Assembly (NCBI RefSeq): GCF_012567545.1
Contig: NZ_CP046182.1
Location: forward strand, 250,324-314,323
Direction of reading: 5' to 3'
Length of the DNA: 64,000 bases
Source of the DNA: Enterobacteriaceae endosymbiont of Donacia fulgens
GTDB taxonomy: Bacteria; Pseudomonadota; Gammaproteobacteria; Enterobacterales; Enterobacteriaceae
The position numbers and the translations under genes were made by a program. Below, one piece after another: positions 56,976 through 64,000 of the stretch (positions are counted from its first letter, which is position 1; the number at the start of each line of letters is the position of its first letter). The notes under the pieces were generated by a model that had not been told where the DNA came from, did no database searches, and saw only the letters and a list, made by a program, of their open reading frames with translations.

Positions 56976-59075
56976 TTAAAATCTCTCAATAGCAGCAGCT
57001 TTAATACTTAATCTAATTCTTCCTTGTTTATCAATTTCTATAACTTTAACAAACACATTTTGTAATATTTGTAAATAATCACTTACTTTATTCACATGTT
57101 TATTTGTTATTTGAGAAATATGTACTAATCCTTCTTTACCATTTCCTATTGAAATAAAAGCACCAAAATCAACAATACGTACTACTTTACCATTATATAT
57201 TTTTCCAACAATTATATCTGCTGTAATCTCTTTTATACGTTTAATTGCAAATTTAATTTTTTCATTATTTTTAGCTGCAATTTTGACTATTCCACTATCT
57301 TCTATTTCAATAATTGTATCAGTTTCTTCTGTTAAAGCTCTAATAACAGATCCTCCTTTACCTATCATATCTTTAATTTTTTCTGGATTAATTTTTAATG
57401 TATGAATTCTTGGTGCAAATTCTGAAATATTTTTTCTAGGGGAAGAAATAGCTTTTTTCATTATTTTTAAAATATGTAATCTAGCTAATTTTGCTTGAAA
57501 TAAAGCTAATTTTATTATTTTATAATTAATACCTTCTATTTTCATATCCATTTGTAAAGCAGTAATTCCGTTTTTAGTACCTGCTACTTTAAAATCCATA
57601 TCACCTAAATGATCTTCATCTCCTAAAATATCTGATAATACGATAAAATTATTATTTTCTTTTATTAATCCCATAGCAATACCTGCTACAGCATTATTAA
57701 TTGGAATTCCAGCATCCATCATGGCTAATGATGCTCCACATACTGAAGCCATAGAAGATGAACCATTAGATTCTGTTATTTCAGATACAATCCTTATTGT
57801 ATAAGGAAAAATATCTATATTAGGCATAACTGGGATTAAAGATTTTTTAGCTAGATTTCCATGACCAATTTCTCGTCTTTTGGGTGAACTCATCATTCCA
57901 ACTTCACCTACAGAATAGGGTGGAAAATTATAATGGAATAAAAAATTATCTGTTTTATTATTTAATAAATCATCTAATGTTTGAGCATCTCTATTAGTTC
58001 CTAATGTGGCTGTAACTAAAGATTGTGTTTCTCCTCTTGTAAATAATGCTGAACCATGTGTTCTTGGAAGAACACCGATTCGTACATCTAAATTGCGTAT
58101 CATGTCATGTTCACGACCATCAATTCTTAAATTTTTATTTATAATATTTTTTCGAACTATTTTTTTTTCTAATTCATAAAAAATTTCATTTAAACAATAA
58201 ATAGAAGTATTTTCATACTCTTTTTCTTTTTTAATTAATTCAATGATTTTGTGTTTTATCGAATCAATTTCATTCATTCTATATTTTTTTTCTTGAATAT
58301 TATATGCTTTTACTAATTCTTTATAAGATAAAGAATAAATTTTTTCTTTAAGTTTCTCATTTAAAGGATATAAAATCCATGTATGATTTTTTTTTTTTAC
58401 TTTATTAGATAATTTAATAATATTATTAATTAAAATTTGTTGTTCATTATGTCCATATATTATTGCATTTAAAATTTGATCTTCAGTTAATAAATGAGAT
58501 TTAGCTTCCACCATTAAAATAGCTTTTTTAGTACTAGTAACAATTAAATCTAATGTACTATTTTTCATTTCTTTAATATTAGGATTTAATACGTATTTAT
58601 TATCAATATAACCAACACGTGCTGTACCAAATGGCCCGTTAAACGGAATACCAGCTAAATTAAGTACAGTAGACGCACCAATAATAGCAACAATATCTGG
58701 ATTAATCTCCGGATTTATAGACATCACAGTTGCAATAATTTGAGTTTCATTTAAAAAACCTTTTTTAAATAAAGGTCTTATAGGACGATCAATTAATCTA
58801 GAGATTAAAATTTCATTTTCACTAGGACGTCCTTCTCTGCGAAAGAAATTACCAGGAATACGACCAGCAGCATATAACTTTTCTTGGTAATGTACAGATA
58901 AAGGAAAAAAATTTTGCTCTAATTTTACTTCATTATCTACAACTAAAGTAACAAAAACAGCAGTATCATCAATACTAACCATGACAGATGATGTTGCTTG
59001 TCTGGCTATCATTCCTGTTTCAATGGTTACAGTATTATTACCATAACGAAATCTATGAATAATCGGGCTTAACAA
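56976..59075 (-). CDS. pnp: Polynucleotide phosphorylase
   Basis: PNPase is the 3'-5' phosphorolytic exonuclease of RNA decay. The 699-residue product (E. coli 711) has two RNase PH domains, with the catalytic aspartates in [19 protein letters not shown], then the KH domain ([12 protein letters not shown]) and the S1 domain ([21 protein letters not shown]). It ends at the S1 domain, without the variable tail that follows in E. coli. The start codon is TTG, as in E. coli pnp, giving [12 protein letters not shown] against MLNPIVRKFQYG. AAAGGA lies eight bases upstream. The rpsO-pnp order is conserved. Confidence 0.98.
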   Translation of the reverse strand: MLSPIIHRFRYGNNTVTIETGMIARQATSSVMVSIDDTAVFVTLVVDNEVKLEQNFFPLSVHYQEKLYAAGRIPGNFFRREGRPSENEILISRLIDRPIRPLFKKGFLNETQIIATVMSINPEINPDIVAIIGASTVLNLAGIPFNGPFGTARVGYIDNKYVLNPNIKEMKNSTLDLIVTSTKKAILMVEAKSHLLTEDQILNAIIYGHNEQQILINNIIKLSNKVKKKNHTWILYPLNEKLKEKIYSLSYKELVKAYNIQEKKYRMNEIDSIKHKIIELIKKEKEYENTSIYCLNEIFYELEKKIVRKNIINKNLRIDGREHDMIRNLDVRIGVLPRTHGSALFTRGETQSLVTATLGTNRDAQTLDDLLNNKTDNFLFHYNFPPYSVGEVGMMSSPKRREIGHGNLAKKSLIPVMPNIDIFPYTIRIVSEITESNGSSSMASVCGASLAMMDAGIPINNAVAGIAMGLIKENNNFIVLSDILGDEDHLGDMDFKVAGTKNGITALQMDMKIEGINYKIIKLALFQAKLARLHILKIMKKAISSPRKNISEFAPRIHTLKINPEKIKDMIGKGGSVIRALTEETDTIIEIEDSGIVKIAAKNNEKIKFAIKRIKEITADIIVGKIYNGKVVRIVDFGAFISIGNGKEGLVHISQITNKHVNKVSDYLQILQNVFVKVIEIDKQGRIRLSIKAAAIERF

Positions 59076-59167
59076 AATAAATATCCTTTAATAAAATTTT
59101 TTTATATTAAAAAAAATAAATTAATTTTTAAAATTTCTAATTAATACATATTAATATTAAAATATTT

Positions 59168-59437
59168 TTATCTTCTTAACCCTAAACTTTCAATTAATAT
59201 ATTATAATCATATAAATTTTTTTTTTTAAAATAATTTAATAATTTTCTACGTTGTGATATCATATTTAAAAGCCCTCTGCGGCTATGATGATCTTTTTTA
59301 TGAATAACAAAATGTTTTTGTAGATAATTAATTTTAAATGTTAATAAAGCTATTTGTACTTTGGTTGATCCTTTATCTTTATTATGTTTTTCATATTTTT
59401 TTATGATTTTTGTTTTTTGTATTGTATTAAAACACAT
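59168..59437 (-). CDS. rpsO: 30S ribosomal protein S15
   Basis: S15 binds the 16S central domain and forms an intersubunit bridge. The product is 89 residues (E. coli 89), with [44 protein letters not shown] and the final LIESLGLRR. In E. coli, truB and rbfA precede it and pnp follows. Here a 789-base non-coding gap stands upstream, so it may have its own promoter. Confidence 0.98.
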   Translation of the reverse strand: MCFNTIQKTKIIKKYEKHNKDKGSTKVQIALLTFKINYLQKHFVIHKKDHHSRRGLLNMISQRRKLLNYFKKKNLYDYNILIESLGLRR

Positions 59438-60226
59438 AACTTAACCCCATTAAATTATTAATAAATTAATAATTTACATCTTTTATGTATATATTTATTA
59501 TTAAATTTAATAAATAATAACAAAATTATATAATTTTTTCAAAAATACAGAATATTTTTAATTTATAATAATAAATATTAATTTTATTTTTTATAACTTA
59601 TAATAAAAATAAAAAATAAAATTTAGATATATTACTTATTTTATTAAAAAATATTTAATTTATAAATTTTGATATTTTATAATCAGTTTTTTTGATTATT
59701 TAATATTTAAAATATATTTATTTATAAAATATAAATATATATATTTTTTTAAAAAAAAAATTTAATTTAAAAAATTTATTTTGTAAAATTATTAAATAAT
59801 TTTATTTTTTTATAAAAAAATACTCTTTTATATTAATTTAACATATATAAAATAATTTTATTTAATTTTTCTTTTAAAAAAATTCATTATTATTAATAAA
59901 ATATTTTATAGAGATATTAACATTTTTTCTTTTAATAAGAAAATTATATTTATTTTAGTATTTTTTATATAAATTAATTAAATATTTATAAAATATATTA
60001 TGCTATCAAAAAAATATTAGTAATAAATTATTACATTTAATAATATTAAATATCTAATGAAATATAATATTTTTATATATATTATTTTTTTTATATTTAT
60101 AAAATTTAAATATATTAAATAATTCTAATAAATACTTTAAATTTTATAAATTTATTAATAAAATATTTTTTTTATTTTTTATTATTTTTTTAAAATTTTA
60201 TATTTAAAATTTAATTATGGTTATAA
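59438..60226 (-). pseudogene. truB: 789-base AT desert at the expected truB position, probable fully eroded truB
   Basis: This is by far the longest gene-free stretch in the window. It lies between rbfA and rpsO, exactly where enterics carry truB (tRNA pseudouridine-55 synthase, about 945 bases). I read all frames and see no open frame of note and no trace of TruB motifs such as LLDKPxGxxS or GHTGALDPxATG. By hand count only about 30 of the 540 bases at 59521-60060 are G or C. An eroded gene is inferred from position and length only. The region must also supply a promoter or read-through for rpsO. Confidence 0.45.
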
Positions 60227-60583
60227 TTATCCTTTTTTAATTTTTAAATTATTTAAAATACTACTAATATATTTACCTTTCTTGAAAGAAGAATCTAAAA
60301 AAAATTTTATTTTTGGTATTTTACGTAATTTTATTTTTTTTTTAAGAATATATCTAATATATTCTGTAGTTTTATTTAAATAAAAAAATGAATTTTTTTT
60401 ATTTTGTAATTTTTCTTCTTTATATGATAATATTATAAAAATTTTTGCATATGAAAAATCTTTTGATACTACTATATCAGTAACAGTACTAAATTTATTT
60501 ATTCTAATATCATTAATATTATTTTGTAATATTTTTGCTATTTGTTTTTTTAATTCATATGCAATACGTTGATTACGATACAA
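60227..60583 (-). CDS. rbfA: Ribosome-binding factor A
   Basis: RbfA binds the 30S during 16S 5'-end maturation and cold adaptation. The 118-residue product (E. coli 133) has the KH-like fold with QRIAYELKKQIAKILQ, a TVTDIVVSKDFSYAKIFI segment (family: TVSGVEMSRDLAYAKVYV), an IRYILKKKIKLRKIPKIKFFLD stretch and a shortened C-terminal tail. The start codon is TTG, supported by AAGGGAG seven bases upstream. A few N-terminal residues are lost. It lies 52 bases after infB. Confidence 0.92.
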   Translation of the reverse strand: MYRNQRIAYELKKQIAKILQNNINDIRINKFSTVTDIVVSKDFSYAKIFIILSYKEEKLQNKKNSFFYLNKTTEYIRYILKKKIKLRKIPKIKFFLDSSFKKGKYISSILNNLKIKKG

Positions 60584-60635
60584 TAATAAACTCCCTTATT
60601 TATATATATTTTTTATTAAAATATTAAAAAAAATA

Positions 60636-62975
60636 TTATTTTTTTGTAAGTTCAATTTTTTCAAAAATTTCTATTTTATCTCCGATATTAATATCATTGA
60701 AATTTTTAATACCTATCCCACATTCCATTCCATTACGTACTTCATTAACACTTTCTTTAAATCTTCTTAAAGAATCTATAATTCCTTTATAAATAATTTT
60801 ATTATCTCTAATTAATTTAATTAAATTATTACGTTTTATTATTCCAAATGTTACTAGACATCCTGCGATGATACCAATTTTAGGAATTGTAAAAATACTT
60901 CTAACTTTTGCTAATCCTAATATTGATTCTTTGTATTCAGGAATTAAAATTTTTTGTATATATTTTTTCATATATTTAATTAAATCATAAATAATAGTAA
61001 AAAATATTACTTGTATATTTTCTACTTTTATTATATTTTTTACAGTATTATTTGCTTTAACATTAAAACCAATAATAATTAAATGTTTTTCTGAATTAGC
61101 GATTGCCATTGAAATATCTGTTTCAGTAATTTCACCAACACCAGAATAAATAATTTTTATATGTATTTTATCATTAGATAAATTTATTAATGTATTTTTT
61201 ATAACTTCAATAGAACCTTGTACATCTGTTTTTACTAAAAGATTTATTTCATGAATATTTTTATTATCTAAATTTGAAAATACTTTTTTTAATTTTTTTT
61301 GTTTGTTAGCTAATGTTATTTCTCGATATTTATTTTTTCTATATAATGCTATTTCTTTAGCTTGTTTTTCATATTTTACTACTATTAAACTATCTCCAGC
61401 ATATGGTACTTCTGATAAACCTATAATTTTAATAGGAGTTGAAGGTCCTGCTTGTAAGATATCTAACCCTTTACTATTAATTAATTTTTTTATTTTTCCA
61501 AAAGTATAACCACAAAGTACTATATCACCTTTTTTTAAAACTCCTTCTTTAATTATAACACTAGCTATAGGACCTTTACCTTTATCTAAATAAGATTCAA
61601 TAACAATACCTTTTGCAATACCTTCATTAAAAGATTTTAATTCTAAAATTTCTGCTTGTAATAAAATAGCATTTAATAATTTATTTATGCCTTCTCCAGT
61701 TTTAGCAGAAACTTTAATAAATATATTTTCTCCTCCCCATTCTTCCGAAATAATATTATATCTACTTAATTCATTTTTGATTTTTTCAAAATTTGAAATT
61801 TTTTTATCAATTTTGTTAATTGCTACAATTATTGATACTTTTGTTTTTTTTGCATGTTTTATAGCTTCTATAGTTTGTGGCATTACTCCATCATCAATTG
61901 CAATAACTAATACTATGATATCAGTAATTTGACTACCTCTGTATCTCATAGAAGTAAAAGATTCATGTCCTGGAGTATCAATAAATGTTATTTTCTTGTT
62001 ATTAAATTTTATTTCATATGTATTTATATATTGAGTAATACCTCCTGATTCTTTTGAAGTTATATTACTTGATAAAATATAATCTAATAATGAAGTTTTA
62101 CCATGATCTACATGTCCCATAATTGTAACTATTGGGGGTCTTATTACAGGTATTCGATTAATATAATCTTCCTTATTAATTAATAATTTTTCTATATCAT
62201 TTTCATTTTTTAATATAACTTTATGACCCATTTCTTCTGCTATTAATTGGGCTGTATCTTGATCTAATTTTTGATTAATATTAGAAAATTTTTCTCCCAT
62301 ATTAATCATAATTTTTATTAATTCTGTATTTTTAACAGCCATTTTATTAGATAATTCAGTAATACTAATAGTATCATTAATAATGATATTACGATTAATA
62401 TTTTTAATTGGTTTACTAAAATTCTGATATAATTTAGAAAATTTTTTTTTATATTTATTATTAATAAATTTTTTTTTATTTTCTTTATTATTTTTATACT
62501 TTTTTTTATTATTTAAATTTTTATGAAAAATATCAGTATTTATTTTTTTTTTATAATATTTTTTATTTTTAAATATTTTTTTTTTATTTAATTCTAAATT
62601 TTTTTTATAATCTATATTATAAATTTTTTTATCATTATTTTTAATAAATAATTTATTTTTTTTCAATTTTTTTTTTTTTAATAAAATTTGATTATTAATT
62701 TTACTAGTTTTTTTTAATAAATTTTTTTTATCTTGAGATAAAATTTTTTTTTTATTATTTAAAATATTATTTATTTTTTTTTTTATATTTAATAACTTTA
62801 ATTTTTTTATTTTTTTATTTTTTAAATATATTAAAAATTTTTTTTTTTCTTCTTTATTAACTATATCATTTTCTAATTTAGAAATACCTATATCAGAAAA
62901 ATATTTAATTATATTTTTTATTGAAATTTTCATTTCACTAGCTAATAATTTTATATTTATAACAGCATCTATCAT
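60636..62975 (-). CDS. infB: Translation initiation factor IF-2, Lys/Asn-rich linker
   Basis: IF2 is the GTPase that places fMet-tRNA on the 30S and promotes subunit joining. I start it at ATG 62975 (779 residues): GAGGAG precedes it by nine bases and MIDAVINIKLLASEMKIS aligns with the family N-terminus, whereas a TTG 21 bases upstream has no such support. After a short IF2N domain (to about 50) comes a linker to about 195 made almost only of K, N, I, L, F and Y. The G domain has GHVDHGKTSLL, DTPGHESF and NKID, and domains II to IV are well conserved (VNEVRNGMECGIG). E. coli IF2 has 890 residues. Confidence 0.97.
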   Translation of the reverse strand: MIDAVINIKLLASEMKISIKNIIKYFSDIGISKLENDIVNKEEKKKFLIYLKNKKIKKLKLLNIKKKINNILNNKKKILSQDKKNLLKKTSKINNQILLKKKKLKKNKLFIKNNDKKIYNIDYKKNLELNKKKIFKNKKYYKKKINTDIFHKNLNNKKKYKNNKENKKKFINNKYKKKFSKLYQNFSKPIKNINRNIIINDTISITELSNKMAVKNTELIKIMINMGEKFSNINQKLDQDTAQLIAEEMGHKVILKNENDIEKLLINKEDYINRIPVIRPPIVTIMGHVDHGKTSLLDYILSSNITSKESGGITQYINTYEIKFNNKKITFIDTPGHESFTSMRYRGSQITDIIVLVIAIDDGVMPQTIEAIKHAKKTKVSIIVAINKIDKKISNFEKIKNELSRYNIISEEWGGENIFIKVSAKTGEGINKLLNAILLQAEILELKSFNEGIAKGIVIESYLDKGKGPIASVIIKEGVLKKGDIVLCGYTFGKIKKLINSKGLDILQAGPSTPIKIIGLSEVPYAGDSLIVVKYEKQAKEIALYRKNKYREITLANKQKKLKKVFSNLDNKNIHEINLLVKTDVQGSIEVIKNTLINLSNDKIHIKIIYSGVGEITETDISMAIANSEKHLIIIGFNVKANNTVKNIIKVENIQVIFFTIIYDLIKYMKKYIQKILIPEYKESILGLAKVRSIFTIPKIGIIAGCLVTFGIIKRNNLIKLIRDNKIIYKGIIDSLRRFKESVNEVRNGMECGIGIKNFNDINIGDKIEIFEKIELTKK

Positions 62976-63002
62976 GCTGTTTACTCCTCTTATCAAAATT
63001 AA

Positions 63003-64000
63003 TTACGGATTATTTTTTTTATTAAACCAACAAAAATTACGTGCAGACATAATTATTTCACCTGCTTTTATTTGATCTAGATTATCTATATCAGATATAT
63101 CTTCAATACTTTGTTCAGCTAATTTTTCAATTGTTGAAATACCTTTCTTTATTAAATATTCAGATAACTGATTATTAATTCCTTTTAATTTTAAAAATTT
63201 TTTTTTTAATTGATTATTAATATTTTTTTTCTTAGTTAAATAAAAATTAATATTAATATTTTCTACTAATTTTTTTATTTTTTTCAAATCATTAATTTTT
63301 AAACTAAAAGAATTAATTATTTTATATAATTTTTTACTTGGGGTTGATATTAATTCTTTAAAAGAAGAAATATTTCCATCTTCAATTATTTTTTTTGATA
63401 GTTCATAATTAATATTTAAGTGTTTCATAAACATATTTATAATATTATTTTTTTCTTTTTTATATTTATGATATAAATCATGTTTAGTCATTACATTTAA
63501 TTCCCAACCAATTAATTGTGATGCTAAACGAATATTTTGTCCATTTCTTCCAATAGCTTGTGCTAAATTATTTTCTTCTACAATTATATCTATAATATGA
63601 ATTTTTTCATTTATAATTATTGATGATATATCAGCTGGGGACATAGCATTAATAACAAATTTTTCAGTATTATCATCCCATGAGATAATATCAATACGTT
63701 CTCCATTTAATTCATTAGATATTGCTTGTACTCTAGCACCTCTCATCCCAACACAAGCACCAACTGGATCGATCCTTTTATCATTTGTTTTCACAGCAAT
63801 TTTTGCTCTAGATCCTGGATCTCGTGCAGTTGCTTTAATTTCAATTAATCCCTCTCCTATTTCGGGTACTTCAATATGAAATAATTCAGTTATCATTTGT
63901 ATTCTAGATCTACTTAGAAATAATTGTGTTTCTTTTATATCTTCTTTAATGTAAAATAATACACCTCTTATTCTATCTCCTAGTCTAAAATTTTCTCTAG
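63003..64000 (-). CDS. nusA: Transcription elongation/termination factor NusA (5' part beyond the right edge)
   Basis: NusA binds RNA polymerase and RNA to control pausing, termination and antitermination. The frame is open from the right edge; the segment before residue M at 63896 ([14 protein letters not shown]) still aligns with E. coli NusA, so that ATG is internal and the real start is outside. Visible are part of the S1 domain, both KH domains ([18 protein letters not shown] and [18 protein letters not shown]) and two C-terminal acidic-repeat-like regions ending [10 protein letters not shown]. The C-terminal repeats are drifted to Lys and Asn. The nusA-infB order, 27 bases apart, is as in E. 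coli. Confidence 0.97.
   Translation of the reverse strand, partial: RENFRLGDRIRGVLFYIKEDIKETQLFLSRSRIQMITELFHIEVPEIGEGLIEIKATARDPGSRAKIAVKTNDKRIDPVGACVGMRGARVQAISNELNGERIDIISWDDNTEKFVINAMSPADISSIIINEKIHIIDIIVEENNLAQAIGRNGQNIRLASQLIGWELNVMTKHDLYHKYKKEKNNIINMFMKHLNINYELSKKIIEDGNISSFKELISTPSKKLYKIINSFSLKINDLKKIKKLVENININFYLTKKKNINNQLKKKFLKLKGINNQLSEYLIKKGISTIEKLAEQSIEDISDIDNLDQIKAGEIIMSARNFCWFNKKNNP

Noticed and set aside
59438-60226. Origin of replication or CRISPR array in the AT desert
   Set aside because: No DnaA boxes, GATC clusters or regularly spaced repeats were seen; extreme AT content alone is not evidence, and truB erosion explains the position better.
63003-63896. Taking 63896 as the nusA start codon
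   Set aside because: The frame is open to the right edge and the upstream codons still align with NusA, so this Met is internal.

Overview
The window is a stretch of a very AT-rich, strongly reduced chromosome from a gammaproteobacterium close to the Enterobacterales, almost certainly an obligate insect endosymbiont. Nearly every gene matches an Escherichia coli protein over its full length. Intergenic DNA is almost pure A and T, and proteins are loaded with Lys, Asn and Ile. Gene order is a patchwork of blocks that keep E. coli order after removal of dispensable genes. I cannot name the host or genus from sequence alone; Wigglesworthia-, Blochmannia- or stinkbug-symbiont-like lineages all fit.

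Layout. (1) 1-5081: dnaG (cut by the left edge), rpsU, tsaD, uppP, cca, ribB. (2) 5103-7302: tRNA-Pro, -His, -Arg (remnant of argX-hisR-leuT-proM), rho, trxA. (3) 7303-10586: dksA, the ABC exporter pair yadG/yadH, and sodA. (4) 10619-27450: aroE, tsaC, def, fmt, then the alpha, spc and S10 operons from rplQ back to rpsJ, complete from L17 to S10 and including rpmJ and rpmD. (5) 27547-30753: ruvX, yggT, hemW, trmB, yggX. (6) 30771-36042: an orphan tRNA-Ala/tRNA-Ile pair, rmuC, tatD, asnS and an OmpF-type porin. (7) 36121-41179: gloC, rpsA, aroA, serC. (8) 41236-53239: mrdB, mrdA, holA, leuS, ybeY, miaB, tRNA-Gln, -Leu, -Met, glnS, fldA, ybfF. (9) 53393-55012: pgi. (10) 55056-64000: deaD, pnp, rpsO, a 789-base gap where truB is expected, rbfA, infB, nusA (cut by the right edge).

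Functionally this is a core information-processing segment: ribosomal proteins, RNA polymerase alpha, Rho, NusA, IF2, RbfA, PNPase, DeaD, S1, three aminoacyl-tRNA synthetases, eight tRNAs and tRNA-modifying enzymes (TsaC, TsaD, MiaB, TrmB). Around it are a few retained envelope functions (UppP, PBP2, RodA, a porin, YadGH, SecY), redox proteins (TrxA, SodA, FldA, YggX), glycolysis (Pgi), and shikimate, serine/B6 and riboflavin steps (AroE, AroA, SerC, RibB) that could serve nutrient provisioning.

I found no phage, transposon, CRISPR array, toxin-antitoxin pair or defence system, and no cluster that looks like a new biological system. What stands out is reduction biology. No tRNA gene encodes CCA. 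The Ile/Ala tRNA pair has left the rRNA operon and has its own promoter. The LeuRS editing site, the thioredoxin active site and the YadG signature motif have changed at key residues. The truB locus appears eroded, and ribosomal genes overlap through extended C-termini.
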